From positions 84,182,147-84,246,146 of the forward strand of contig CM067366.1 of assembly GCA_034401795.1 (NCBI GenBank): a stretch of DNA of 64,000 nucleotides, read 5' to 3'. This DNA comes from Chaetoderma sp. LZ-2023a (lineage: Eukaryota; Mollusca; Caudofoveata; Chaetodermatida; Chaetodermatidae). Shown piece after piece: positions 41,271 to 51,972 of this stretch. The notes under the pieces are model-generated. The model was not told the origin of the DNA, did not search any database, and saw nothing but the letters and a program-made list of their open reading frames with translations. The stretch's first letter is position 1, and every line of letters begins with the position of its first letter. Both the position numbers and the translations under genes were made by a program.

Positions 41271-41545
41271 AGCACCGCAATTTCCTGTAAATACTATTTT
41301 CTTTGAAGGATTGCTTCCGTGAATCCAGAATGCAAATGATCACTAGTAGACTCCATCACACCGTCACAAGGCTCGCTAGAGCACTGCTATGTTGCTACTT
41401 TGAATCGGATTCCACACAGATATTATTCAACTGTTATACACATATAGTATCATATATACATTTACCAAAGTACATGTACCTCATACCTCTAAAAGTATTT
41501 GGAATTTCAAATTGTTTTTCTAAAGTATTTAAATATTTCCTGCTT

Positions 41546-41770
41546 CAAACCCTTTCATGACGAAACCGACCAAAATCAGTCTCTGCAGTGGGGTTGAGGA
41601 ATCACCATTTTCAGACCAAGACTATTTTTGAAAATTTACCACAGGAGCTTTCATCTAGTAGCCGAGGCAGCCATTTTAGCTGTAAATATTCAAAAATAGT
41701 CTCTTGGCCTGCAAATGGGCATTAAATAAGGAAATTCTCTTTGATTTTCTTGACTGAATTCAATCATTAA
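41546..41770 (-). mobile_element. Family A MITE, degenerate
   Basis: CAAA-CCCTTTCATGACG left; TTTTCTTGACTGAATTCAATCA-TTAA right. Arms TTTTCAGACCAAGACTATTTTTG and CAAAAATAGTCTCTTGGCCTG. Confidence 0.6.
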
Positions 41771-41905
41771 CACTTATATCAGCCAAAAGCGGCTTCTGCA
41801 GTGCTCTTCAGAAAAGTCCATTTGCAGACCAAGATATTTTTGAAAATTTACAACTGGAATGACTCGCTTAGTAACCTGATAAAAATTCAAATGTTAAAGA
41901 GTTAA
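41767..41905 (-). mobile_element. Family A MITE, shortened
   Basis: TTAACACTTATATCAGCCAAA left; AATGTTAAAGAG-TTAA right; right half of the hairpin deleted. Confidence 0.65.
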
Positions 41906-42009
41906 ACTGTTCAAATGCAAATACATATATATTTCACAATTTGTATTTGACCAGATGTATGCATAAAGTTACAGAAATAGTCTTCTCTTGGCCGGCAAAT
42001 AGACATTCA

Positions 42010-42245
42010 TTAACCTTTAATACTCAAATTTGTTCAAATATTTTACAATTTTCTTATATAAAATGTCCATTTGCAGACCAAGAGAAGACTATTTTTGAAA
42101 ATTCACCACTGGGATGACTGGCTCGGTTATCGAGCCAGTTATTCCGGTGGTCAATTTTCAAAAATAGTCTTCTCTTGGTCTGCAAATGCACATTTCTCAA
42201 GACCACTGCAGCTGTTTTTTGCTGATATGAGTGTTAAAGGGTTAA
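42010..42245 (+). mobile_element. TTAA-flanked MITE family A, well preserved
   Basis: TTAA-CCTTTAATACTCAAA left; ATATGAGTGTTAAAGGG-TTAA right. Full hairpin from AAATGTCCATTTGCAGACCAAG through GGCTCGGTTATCGAGCC. Confidence 0.88.
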
Positions 42246-42273
42246 GAGATTTTGTTGTATTCTTGTCCATTAT

Positions 42274-42491
42274 ATAACCCTTTTGTGTCGTAGCCGGCGA
42301 AAACCGGCAGCTCTAGTGGTCTTGAGGAATGTCTACTTGAGGTTAGAATATTTTTGAAAATTTACCACTAGCATGAATTGAGCCAGTCATTCCAGTGGTA
42401 AATGTTCAAAAATAGTTTTCTTGGCCTTGAAATAAATATTCAATAAGCAAATATTTAGTTTTCATGAACAAATTAACCAGTCAAGGGTTAA
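42274..42491 (-). mobile_element. Family A MITE, variant ends
   Basis: ATAA-CCCTTTTGTGTCGTAGCCGG left; ACCAGTCAAGGG-TTAA right; core deleted on the left side of the palindrome centre. Confidence 0.7.
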
Positions 42492-42754
42492 AGGCATATT
42501 ATTGACAAACACCTGGTGGCCAAGCTTGGAACTGATCAGATCACACAAGCAATGAAGTTTTCTCACAAACACTATTTTGAAATTTGTATCTGGACAATGT
42601 CCAATAATCAGGAGGATATAAGGGCTTTAATGTATTGATATGCGACGGTGCACCGAGCCCATTTTGTTCAATTTAATAACCCCAAAAGATATTGATTGCC
42701 AAATTTGGTATAATTCTTTGCTGCCTATAATGGCCCAGGCCGCCTGGCCAACTT

Positions 42755-43022
42755 CAGACTGTAACGGCCCAGGCCGCCTCATACTTTAACAATGGCAATG
42801 ATACCAAATAGTTGTGTGTTATGCAGGCATATGTGTGCGGTGAAATACAGTACCAGTATATGCCCTGAAGTTATTTTAATAAGACTGGCGGCTTCCCCAC
42901 CCGCCTCATGCAATATCACTAAAATCTCGTCACAGGGCGTATGGAGATTTAATTTATAATCGCTTAGCATTGTCAAATACACCATTGGTAAAGTACGGGG
43001 TAGCCTGGGCCACTACAGTCTG
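42755..43022. mobile_element. 268-bp MITE with 20-bp TIRs
   Basis: CAGACTGTAACGGCCCAGGC and GCCTGGGCCACTACAGTCTG are inverted with two mismatches. Another partial terminus (ATAATGGCCCAGGCCGCC) lies just outside at 42728. No clear target duplication and no ORF. Confidence 0.65.
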
Positions 43023-43091
43023 CCGTGAGCATCTAGATGTGATTTCATTTATTTCAACAAAAACGTTTTTCCAGGATTGAGAAAATCAAAT

Positions 43092-43286
43092 TTACAGAAA
43101 ATTGGAAGCACGATTTCTTTCCCCTTTCTTGAATAGTGGTTGGATGAGTGCATGTTTCCAGATGGTTGGGATTTCGCTGGTGAAGAATGAACACTTGAAG
43201 AGTAATGTCAGTACAGGGGCGATGTCATCAGCTAAAGCTTGAAGGTGGCCCACAGTTACATCACATTGAAACCCAATAGCGGCCAA
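43092..43286 (-). mobile_element. LINE fragment, early RT block
   Basis: The minus strand reads VGHLQALADDIAPVLTLLFK and IPTIWKHALIQPLFKKGERN, the 'W..A.V.P.FKKGD' block that starts the RT of Jockey/CR1 LINEs. Confidence 0.7.
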
Positions 43287-43559
43287 CTACCAGATACATG
43301 GTCACACGCTCGAACGTACGGGATACATAGGGTCCACATTTACCAACAAACTGGAGCAAACATATTCAAGTGACTGCTGCCAAAGCCAACAGTGCTTTTG
43401 TTTAAAGAGACCAAAAAGGATGTCCAACAAAGGCGCATAGTCAATGTTACAAAAGCCTCGGGTATGTCCCCCAGTGCATGGAGTCCACACCCACAAGGCG
43501 CCATCGATGGTTCAGCGATGGTCAGCTCGAAGAATGTTGTAACTTCAATCAAACCAGCA

Positions 43560-43860
43560 GTGCCACAGTTCTACTCACTTAACTTTCACTTGACCAGCTG
43601 AAATCACGCAGGGATGTCAACAAAACCACAAGATCATGAATGGTCTAGTGGGTGTGCGACCTCGTGGTAATACCATCAAACTCGAATCCACTAGAATGTG
43701 ATCCCACACACTCATACGAACCTCAAACTTCATTCCTTTTTTCCATCCGCAATTCGTGTGTGGAATAGTTTAGCAGCAGATGTCATGTCAGCACCTTCAA
43801 TAGAGGCTTTCAAATCAGCACTGCATTGGTGGAATTTAGAGTAAACCAAAAAAAGCACAA
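43560..43860 (+). mobile_element. LINE fragment, 3' end
   Basis: Plus strand: HKIMNGLVGVRPRGNTIKLE, then after a stop and frame change FFPSAIRVWNSLAADVMSAP and SIEAFKSALHWWNLE, the usual C-terminal tail. It lies opposite to the fragment at 43092-43286, so these are two insertions or an inverted one. Confidence 0.72.
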
Positions 43861-43984
43861 CACATGTTTTTAGACAGTAAATATAAATATTGTTTAACTC
43901 TGGTACCGGCTTATCTTGTTCATGCATCACATTAACCATTGTTGGACACTACTCAACTAACTGGATCATCCGCATTATTTTGCA

Positions 43985-44515
43985 GAAGGGCAATGTGTCA
44001 TCAATTCTTATGATTACTGATAAGCCAGGGCAATGTGTCATCAATTCTTATGATTACTGATAAGCCAGGACAATGGATGAATGAATATTCATGAGCACTG
44101 ATAAGACAGGACAGTGTCTCATAAATATTCATGATTACTGATAACCCAGGACTATATATGAATATTCATGATTACTGATAAGTCAGGACAATGTGTCATG
44201 AATATTCAGGATTACTGATAAGCCAGGACAATGTATGCATATTCATGATTACTGATATGCCAGGTCAATGTATGAATATTCATGATTTCTGATAAGTCAG
44301 GACTGTATGAATATTCATGATCATTGATAATTCAGGCTGAGGGAAATTTATGAATATGCATGTTTTCTGATAAGCCAGGACAATGTATGAATATTCATGT
44401 TTTCTGATAAGCCAGGACAATGTATGAATATTCATGTTTTCTGATAAGTCAGGACAATGTATGAATATTCAAGATTACTAATTAACCAGGACAATGTGTC
44501 AATTCTCGTGATTAA
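43985..44515. repeat. 37-50 bp minisatellite with ATGAATATTCAT palindromes
   Basis: Unit GATAAGCCAGGACAATGTATG + AATATTCATGTTTTCT (37 bases) in the most regular copies (about 44332-44480). Earlier copies vary in length. Around a dozen copies, most with the 12-base palindrome. Confidence 0.88.
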
Positions 44516-44696
44516 GAATGACATTGCATAGTGTTCGTTCTACTAACATCACATCATGCCATCTACATATCATGTTCTACACAAGCTGCGACCAGAGGGT
44601 AGCAACGGAGAGCTCATAATCTGTATGTATAATTAATATCGTTACAGAATACAACACTCTACTTGTCTGACATGGTCAATGTACAGGAGTTATTAA

Positions 44697-44900
44697 CAAT
44701 CTCGCTGCTGCAAGCCACTAGACAATCATTTCAATGAACAAAAACCCTTGATTTGCTGAATATTTTGAAAACAATTTGACTGAAAGTTGTTGGTGGCGTA
44801 GCCACCAACAACTTTCAGTCAAATTGTTTTCAAAATAATTAGCAGGTCAGGAGATATAATCCTGGAATATGTTGTCTGCAAAAACTCAGCAGTCAGACGG
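44697..44900 (+). mobile_element. TTAA-flanked hairpin MITE, family C
   Basis: TTAA-CAATCTCGCTGCTGC left (TTAA 44693-44696). Near-perfect palindrome AAACAATTTGACTGAAAG, TTGTTGGTGGC-GTA-GCCACCAACAA; right flank GTCTGCAAAAACTCAGCAG to AGTCAGACGG. Confidence 0.8.
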
Positions 44901-45119
44901 TTTTAAAATAATTTTCATTATGGTTCATACATATACATGTATTATACAGGGGCATAAACGCTAGTGGATCTCGACCCAATCCACGCTTTAGAAATTAATG
45001 CACACCCACCCACCTGGTTATTTTGGCCTGATATACATGTACTAATACTCTCGCATGTTTTCAAAGATATGTACATTTTCAAAGAAATTTACAGCTCATG
45101 CAATTATTCACAACAAAAT

Positions 45120-45420
45120 GTGTGAAAATACAATTGTTGAAAAAATGGTATACTTTTAGAGACTTAAATTGTGTGAATAGATGTAATTAAAAGAAATAAA
45201 TCTTAACATATGGTGATTAAATTATGCATAAATTAATATAATTTTTGTACATTGTGAAATGGAATTATAGACACGGAGTCCCTATTTCAACTTCACATCT
45301 AAACAAATTTTATTAATTTATTTGAAATTAAATCATCATATGCTTTTAAGATTTATTTCATTTAATTACAATGAGGTACACATTTTAAACCTCTGAAAAA
45401 TTACAATTTTAACAATTTTA
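45120..45420. repeat. Long imperfect inverted repeat, element G
   Basis: Arms TGTAATTAAAAGAAATAAATC, TAACATATGGTGATTAAATT and their complements AATTAAATCATCATATGC, GATTTATTTCATTTAATTACA, centred on GGAGTCCCTATTTCAAC (45278-45292). Arm length about 100 bases. A right-half copy lies at 52375-52563. Confidence 0.72.
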
Positions 45421-45439
45421 CTTTCAAGCATTTTGCTGT

Positions 45440-45661
45440 AAATATGCAGTCAAAAACGGCTTCTGCAGTGGGCTTGAGAAAGGTTGATTTTCAGATCAAG
45501 AAGACTATATTTGAAAATTTACACCTGGAAAGACTGACTCGATAACTGGGCCAGCCATTCCAGAGGTAAATTTTCAAAAATAGTCTTCTTCTCTTGGTCT
45601 GCAAATGGACATTTTTTTGAGAAAATTGAAATTTTCTTGAACAAATTCGAGAGTTAAAGGA
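45440..45661 (-). mobile_element. Family A MITE, reverse orientation
   Basis: GCAGTCAAAAACGGCTTCTG left; AATTCGAGAGTTAAAGG right; centre CTCGATAACTGGGCC; arms with TAGTCTTCTTCTCTTGG. Confidence 0.75.
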
Positions 45662-46139
45662 CTTTCTAAAGTACACAGCCATTGAAAAAAGCTTAACCTG
45701 GAAGGTGTGGGGATATTGATGGCAACACTGACATGAATAGCCAATCAGATCATCAATGTCCTCAGAAAATCTGTCTCGGCTGTATTCAGAAAACTAAGGC
45801 AAAATATGTACTAAATCTGTACCATTTATTTTATAAGGAAAATTTGATTTTTCAAATTTCTACGTCAACACATGCAAATATGTGACAGACTAATGATTTG
45901 TGATTTTGCAAAATGAAAAAACGTAATTCTATAAATCAGTTTATATTCTTAAAAATTTCAAGCTTTATTTATATAATTATTTATATAACGCTACAAGAAT
46001 ATGCACAGTAAAACTTGTAGCCACCCATCAAAAACAATCTTTTTGAATAAAATAATCTTTCTGAATTATTGTATAAGTGTAAGATACAAGATTGGTGTGA
46101 AGAGTTGTATAATTTGAAAGTGTCTTTTGTAACATTAGT

Positions 46140-46330
46140 GAAAATCTTTACAGTACAAATAGAGGGATCGATCTCTAGCTATGCCCTGCCCATTTCTAGC
46201 TATGCTTCACCCATTTCCCTATTTCAAGATAACTATGTAGGTGAGCTGTTGAACAATTTTGAAAATAATTTGACCAGGAGCCAAAGCTCCCAGTCAAAAC
46301 AGTTTCAAATTATTAGACAGAATACTTATT
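46140..46330 (-). repeat. Dispersed repeat F fragment with hairpin
   Basis: TCTAGCTATGCCCTGCCCAT, TCTAGCTATGCTTCACCCAT, GTAGGTGAGCTGTTGAACAA, hairpin AATAATTTGACCAGGAGC / GCTCCCAGTCAAAACAG. Confidence 0.65.
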
Positions 46331-46416
46331 AAATTGTAAATTCACCAAAGCTATAGTACAATCCAGACAGTTACTATCAGACCATTGCCACTTTCTTCTC
46401 TGAATTACATTATATT

Positions 46417-46620
46417 TTAACCCTTTATTCCTCAAATTTGTCCATTTGCAGACCAAGCAATTATTTTTGAAAATTGTCCATGGAATGACTGACTTGAATA
46501 TCGAGCCAGTCATTCCAGTGATAAATTTTCTAAAATAGTCTTATCCTGGTCTTCAAATGAACATTACCCAGGACTACTACAGAAGCTGTTTTTTGCCGAC
46601 TTGGAGTGTTAGAGGGTTAA
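46417..46620 (+). mobile_element. TTAA-flanked MITE family A
   Basis: TTAA-CCCTTTATTCCTC left; TTGGAGTGTTAGAGGG-TTAA right; both TTAA intact. Hairpin centre CTTGAATATCGAGCC. Confidence 0.85.
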
Positions 46621-47070
46621 TGGATGAATCCAGTTTTAGCTATGCCCCACGTATCTCTAGCTGAGCCCCACCCATCTCTAGCTAAGCCCCACCTATCTCT
46701 AGCTAAGCCCCACCCATCTCTAGCTAAGCTGCACCCATGCTTTCCCGGTGTTGGGATCAATCGAACCCTGAATTTAGCGAACACATCAATTTCCAGAAAA
46801 CTATAAAGCTGTTGAATATTTTGAAACTAATTTCACTAGGTGTTATTGCTGCCAGTCAAATTAGTTTCAAAATATTCAACAGAATGTTTATTAAATAGTA
46901 GACATACAATTCGTACAACTTGACAGACTATTAAGCGTTTATGATAAATTTAGATATGCCATTTGACATATTTGATTGTGACGTCAGCCTACCAGTCTCT
47001 GACATAATTGATTGTGATGTCATATACTTGAGTGATGGGTCAGATCCCTCTATTGCTCTCAATCTATACA
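46621..47070 (-). repeat. Dispersed repeat F, long reverse copy
   Basis: 21-bp array, GGTGTTGGGATCAATCG, ATCAATTTCCAGAAAACTATA, hairpin GTTGAATATTTTGAAACTAATT/AATTAGTTTCAAAATATTCAAC, AGACATACAATTCGTAC, then GATTGTGATGTCATA. Confidence 0.72.
46632..46738. repeat. 21-bp minisatellite, about five copies
   Basis: CTCTAGCTAAGCCCCACCCAT units with small changes. Same unit as the array at 33673-33798, and again inside repeat F. Confidence 0.88.
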
Positions 47071-47359
47071 AATGTTCATTACGCTATACTCTAAATCTAT
47101 GCTGTATGAATATAATAATTATTAATATTATCAACAAATTTAACAACAACGTGTTTGGAAAGTAAAACCTTTCTCTACGAAATAAACCAAAATTTTATCC
47201 CAGCATTTTTATCAAACATTATTTACGGTCGAGTATGATACAGTAACATACAAAATTTCAATATATATATAATATTGCTAGCCATAATAACAATATCATC
47301 ATTATCATCATTTAATATAAATTGTCACATATAACTTCCCGATAGAATGGAACAAATGC

Positions 47360-47360
<1 letters not shown>

Positions 47361-47420
<60 letters not shown>
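47361..47420. repeat. (TAG)20 microsatellite
   Basis: Twenty uninterrupted units. It continues into a 55-codon open stretch with no recognised motif, so I do not call a gene. Confidence 0.97.
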
Positions 47421-47589
47421 ATTTTGCACTAAAACTGATGCTTTTCAAACAGGAGCCATCTGCCATTGTGATTCTGTACATCCAAAATATGATCCGGATG
47501 CAGATTTTGTTTTCACTATCCGGATCACGATCAAAGAAGTTAAATCCGAGTTAATGGAAACAACCATCCACTGGTCAAATTTGTGAAGA

Positions 47590-47795
47590 AAATTAAAATC
47601 TTTGCTCAGAGAATGCCCACATGCAGGTCAAAGAAAAAATATTGTTAAAAATTGACCACCGAGATGACCTGGCTTGGATATTGAGCCAGTCATTTCAGTG
47701 GTAAAACTTAAAGAATTGTCTTCTCTTGGTCACCAAATAGACATTCAAGCTCACTGCAGCGGCCATTGCTGGCCACATTGACTATTAAATGGTTA
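47590..47795 (+). mobile_element. Family A MITE
   Basis: GAATGCCCACATGCAGGTC left arm, GTCACCAAATAGACATTC right arm, centre GGCTTGGATATTGAGCC, end GACTATTAAATGG-TTAA (47792-47795). Confidence 0.7.
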
Positions 47796-47994
47796 ATAGG
47801 CAACCAGCGAAAAATGCCAGTTTTGAGAAATGTCCATTTGCAGACCAAGAAGATTTTGAAAATGGATGTCTCGACTCGATAACTGTGACAGTCCATTAGT
47901 GCTCAATCTTCTAGAATCATAAGCTTCTGCTCTGCAAATGAACATTTAAAAAACAAAACTAATTAAGATTTTTTTTAACAATCTTGACCATTAA
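47792..47994. mobile_element. Degenerate family A MITE between two others
   Basis: Starts at the TTAA closing the previous element and ends at the TTAA opening the next. AATGTCCATTTGCAGACC left, GCTCTGCAAATGAACATT right. Confidence 0.6.
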
Positions 47995-48222
47995 CCCTTT
48001 AACCCTCGAATTTGTTCAAGAAAATTTCATTTTTCTGATAGAAAATGTCCATTTGCAGACCCAGAGACCATTTTTGAAAGTTTACCACTGGAATGACTGG
48101 CTCGGTTATCAAGCCAGTCATTCCAATGGTGAATTTTCAAGTCTTCGCTTGGTCTGGAAATGGACATTTCTCAAGACCACTGCAGAAGCCGTTTTTGGTT
48201 GATATGAGTGTTAAAGGACTGA
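47991..48222 (+). mobile_element. TTAA-type MITE family A, well preserved
   Basis: TTAA-CCCTTTAACCCTCG left; ATATGAGTGTTAAAGGA-CTGA right. Hairpin centre GGCTCGGTTATCAAGCC. Confidence 0.85.
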
Positions 48223-48630
48223 GGGCATTCAAATTTGAGACAAAAAAAAATCATATCAATAACTTCTAAAAAATATGTCTGAAGAATATCTGTGGAGAGA
48301 GAAGGAAGTGAGGGAGTGACAGAAAAGAGGAGGGAGGGACAGACATGTATGACTTTACACTAGCATTCTGGTAGGTGAATAATAATCCTGCTTTAAAATG
48401 TTGATGTCAAAGACAGCAACTGGTTTTAGTAAAACTGTTTTCAAAATGTACACTATCAGTTATCATTCCACTAGATTCTATAAATGTCTGTCTTTGATGC
48501 AGCAGTATATGGGTCAAAATTAATGCAATATATTATTTCAATAAATATATAATCCATTTAACTGAACGTACAAACAGTGTGATTATTTGCATTACAATAG
48601 GCTCATATGGCTGTAAAGCCAAGACAAAAA
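48223..48630. other. Unassigned sequence
   Basis: A decayed hairpin (AAAATGTTGATGTCAAAGACAGC...AAACTGTTTTCAAAATG) at 48394-48450; otherwise nothing recognised. Confidence 0.4.
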
Positions 48631-48918
48631 CCTCCGCTGGACCCTGGCTCAGTCACATGCCTTAGACCTCCGCTGGACCCTGGCTCAGTCACATGCCTTA
48701 GACCTCCGCTGGACCATGGCTCAGTCACATGCCTTAGACCTCCGCTGGACCCTGGCTCAGTCACATGCCTTAGACCTCCGCTGGACCCTGGCTCAGTCAC
48801 ATGCCTTAGACCTCCGCTGGACCCTGGCTCAGTCACATGCCTTAGACCTCCGCTGGACCCTGGCTCAGTCACATGCCTTAGACCTCCGCTGGACCCTGGC
48901 TCAGTCACATGCCTTAGA
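48631..48918. repeat. 36-bp minisatellite, eight copies
   Basis: CCTCCGCTGGACCCTGGCTC + AGTCACATGCCTTAGA repeated exactly eight times with one C-to-A change in the third copy. Because 36 is a multiple of three, frames on both strands stay open; these are not genes. The array ends three bases before a family A MITE. Confidence 0.97.
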
Positions 48919-48921
48919 CCA

Positions 48922-49145
48922 TTAACCCTCGAATTGGTCAAGAAAATTTAAATTTTTTCATAAAAAAATGTCCATTTGCAAATCAAGAGAAGACTATTTT
49001 TGAGAATTTACCACTGGAATGACTGGCTCGTTTATCGAGCCAGTCATTCCAGTGTTAAATTTTCAAAAATAGTCTTCTCTTGGTCTGCAAATGGACATTT
49101 CTCAAGACCAAGCCGATTTCGGCTGATATGAATGTTAAAGGTTTA
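48922..49145 (+). mobile_element. TTAA-type MITE family A, well preserved
   Basis: TTAA-CCCTCGAATTGGTC left (outer bases shortened); ATATGAATGTTAAAGG-TTTA right. Long hairpin centred on GGCTCGTTTATCGAGCC. Confidence 0.82.
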
Positions 49146-49189
49146 TGGTATCGGAGCTGAATTCACTTGTACATGAATGGTCGTGTTGG

Positions 49190-49300
49190 CCCACAATGTC
49201 CTCTTCAGTGGTCTTGATAAATGTCCATTTGCAGGCCATCTGAGGACTATTTTTGAAAATTTAACACTGGAATGACTGGCTCGATAAACGATAAACGTGG
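49190..49300. mobile_element. Family A MITE, left half
   Basis: TGATAAATGTCCATTTGCAGG, ACACTGGAATGACTGGCTCG, then unrelated sequence. Confidence 0.55.
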
Positions 49301-50059
49301 CCAAAGGAAATAAATCCTAAAAATCAAAACGCTAACATTTCAGATTAGTAGGCCGAGCGAAGCGAAACCATATGGATGTGATCTAGATGTTCTGTCATGC
49401 ATTCTAAGCTCATTCAGTAACTCAAATTCCCATTTTCCACAGGGTCAACATGTTTAGACACTTTGCTGAATGCGAAGCAATGATGATAATCGCTAGAAAG
49501 AAACAAAGTGATTAGGAGGCTGCGTTGTCAAATCTGATATCACACGCAATAATTTAATTTATATCATGTGAAATTCTATGCCGATTTGGCACTAAAAAGT
49601 ATGCTTGTGTAATTATTTAACATATTATGTGATTATGTTTGCAACAAAATATAGCAGTTTGTCGAATGACATGTTCGTAAAATCTCTTCCTTTATGCAAC
49701 AACCTCTCCCTGGCTATTGAAACCATCGCTTCCGTGCATTACATAAATAGGATCTTTTTGCCATATGTCATCTACTATGCGAATGCAACTGATAAACGAT
49801 ACTAGTGCGTGAGGCATTGCTCAATAACAGCAATACAAGTAACCCCCCTAGCAGGAGCAATGTCTCAGTACTTTGTAAATATCCATGAATCGCAACAACA
49901 GCTTTGTTGTTAACACATCATTGACAGTTTAATATTGAGACGACTGCCGTAATATGGTTATACTTCATTAGATGTAATCCTGATCGATGGGGAATTGATA
50001 AAACCTGAACAGATGGTGGAAAAATGAAAAATCCAGAAATACATGTATGTCTGAGAGTT
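49301..50059. other. No gene or repeat recognised
   Basis: Mixed AT-rich sequence. A GTAGGCCGAGCGAAGCGAAAC string at 49349 stands out in GC but matches no known feature. Confidence 0.4.
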
Positions 50060-50236
50060 TATAAAATCCAGATTTCTAGATAAGTCCGGAGAACATTCCT
50101 CTCTGACAACTAGAATAACTGGCTCAATGCCTGCACCAGTCATTGCAGTAGTAAATTTTCTAATCGAGTATCCTCTTGGCTTGCAAAGGGACATTGACTA
50201 AGTAAAACTCTTGACCAATCTTGACCATTAAAGGGT
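50060..50236 (+). mobile_element. Degenerate family A MITE
   Basis: CAACTAGAATAACTGGCTCAATG, CACCAGTCATTGCAGTAGT, CTTGACCATTAAAGGG at the right end. Confidence 0.55.
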
Positions 50237-50351
50237 ATACTACAGCGAGTGACTTGTATCATGGGACTGTCTGTCTAATAAGTGACTAATTGATTGCCTC
50301 CCATATGGTGGTATATGCACCAAGCATTGTGGCCAAATTGAGAGATACCTG

Positions 50352-50566
50352 TTTAGCCCTTTGCCAATAAAGTTTGATTGATAGAAACTCTCCATTTGCA
50401 GACCAAACGATTATTTTTGAAAACTTACTACTGGAGTCACCGACTCAGTTATCAGGACAGTCATTCCAGCACTAAATTTTCAACAGTTTTCTCATAGCCT
50501 ACACATGGGCTTTCTCAAGACTGCTGCAGAAGCCATTTTTGGTCAATTTCAGTGTTAAACGTCTAA
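50352..50566 (+). mobile_element. TTAA-type MITE family A
   Basis: TTAG-CCCTTTGCCAATAAAG left; TCAGTGTTAAACGT-CTAA right; core CTCAGTTATCAGGACAG. Confidence 0.7.
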
Positions 50567-50920
50567 TTTTGATAATAATTATATGACCTGTGTAATATTA
50601 CATTCGAGTGATTTCATTGACTGATGAGCCTAATGAAATTATGGTGTAGCAAAATAAAATAACGTTTTTCTATTATGACATCATGCGAGCTGTAGGCTGC
50701 GTGTACACTTTGTGGACAGATATTAATGTGATTGCAATGACATTACTCACCAGATCACCTGGACAGAATATTGGGGAAATAACACTTTTTATAGGTGGTA
50801 CCTATTTCTACTAGTGGGTGAGTGAAAAAACAATGAGTGAAGGAATTTGGCTAAATTTTGCGAACAATTCTGTAACAGGTCATAATGAGTCACGAACCTG
50901 CAACCTCAGACTTAGAACAG
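50567..50920. other. No gene or repeat recognised
   Basis: AT-rich sequence without recognisable motifs. Confidence 0.35.
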
Positions 50921-50929
50921 GGTTCATAC

Positions 50930-51300
50930 AGCTGGCAGGTTTTCTTATTCAAGGACTTTTCAAGGACTTTCAAGACTAACAAAGTTGATTTCTCAAGGGT
51001 TCAGAAGCAGGACCCTGGACAAAGTGAGAATATGACACTGGTGCAAAATTTCATACAGCTTACCTTTAGAACCTTTCAAATTACAGTTTGAATTTTGGAA
51101 CTTACTTAAATTCCCAATCAAATTTTCTTAAATCTTTATTTACATCAGTACGTGAATATTTTGCAGACAGAAATGTTCATTTTCAAGGGCTTTTCAAGGC
51201 GGATGGGTGAAATTCCAGTACTTTTCAAGACAAATTTCAAATTGAAAGCTTTTCAAGGCAGATGCCAAAATTCAAGGGCTTTTCAAGTTTGTACGAACCC
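50930..51300. repeat. TTTTCAAGGAC-rich dispersed repeat
   Basis: AAGGACTTTTCAAGGACTTTC (50952), AAGGGCTTTTCAAGGCG (51184), AAAGCTTTTCAAGGCAG (51246), AAGGGCTTTTCAAG (51273). Phrase-level repetition, element ends unknown. Confidence 0.55.
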
Positions 51301-51384
51301 TGCAGAAGAATCATCACTGCCTTCTGTGCACAAAGAGTACGGCTCATAAATATGTTAACAGAAACAGGTTACTTAGTAAGAAAT

Positions 51385-51485
51385 GTTCTGTTAAAAATTT
51401 TGAATATAATTGTATTGCAGTCATTTTTTTGAGTCCAGTCATTCCAGTAGTAATTTTAAGTCCAAAGTATTCAACAGTACGTTTT
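51385..51485. repeat. Decayed hairpin element E
   Basis: TTCTGTTAAAAATTTTGAATATAATTG ... AAGTCCAAAGTATTCAACAGTACG. Confidence 0.5.
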
Positions 51486-51576
51486 AATTTGTGTTTTTAG
51501 GTTATTTCTTAGTTGTACTGTACATACAGATTAATCATAAAGATATTTGCAGGCAGTGAAACTCATAAATTATCTT

Positions 51577-51785
51577 AACACCAATGGTCAAGCCGGCCAA
51601 AACTAGCCTCTGTAGTGGTCCTGAGAAATGTTCATTTGCGGGCGAAGATAAGACTATTTTTGAAAGTTTACTACTGGAATGACTGGCCAGTCATTCCACT
51701 GGTAAATTTAAAAAAAATATTTTTTTGGCTAGAAAAGCAGAGGAAAATTAAAAAATTGTGTGAAAAATCTTGACCATTTAATGGT
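51577..51785 (-). mobile_element. Family A MITE, variant ends
   Basis: TTAACACCAATGGTCAAGCCGG left; AAATCTTGACCATTTAATGG right; palindrome centre shortened to GACTGGCCAGTC. Confidence 0.7.
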
Positions 51786-51879
51786 CAAAGAATATTATTC
51801 AACCGAATGCATTTTAAAAATTAATTTGACAAAACGGTGTAGATATGATCTATAAAATCTGAAACTCATTCAAGTCAAC

Positions 51880-51972
51880 CTTTTAATGGTCAAGAAAATC
51901 TAAATATTTGTTTAGTGAATCTCCATTTGCCGGCCAAAAAGGAGACTATTTTTAGACTCCCTATACATATTA
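51880..51972 (+). mobile_element. Family A MITE, left part
   Basis: CAACCTTTTAATGGTCAAGAAA, GAATCTCCATTTGCCGGCC, AAAGGAGACTATTTTTAG. Confidence 0.55.

Noticed and set aside
47347..47586. 79-codon frame with a polyserine run as an exon
   Set aside because: The Ser run is the (TAG)20 microsatellite in one frame, and the remaining 55 codons show no recognisable domain or splice context.
48603..48951. Open frames on both strands over the 36-bp repeats, or a CRISPR-like array
   Set aside because: The unit length is a multiple of three and contains no stop, so frames stay open by construction. The eight units are contiguous with no spacers, so it is not a CRISPR array.
49605..49805. 66-codon plus-strand frame
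   Set aside because: No motif or splice signals; typical chance length for this AT-rich DNA.
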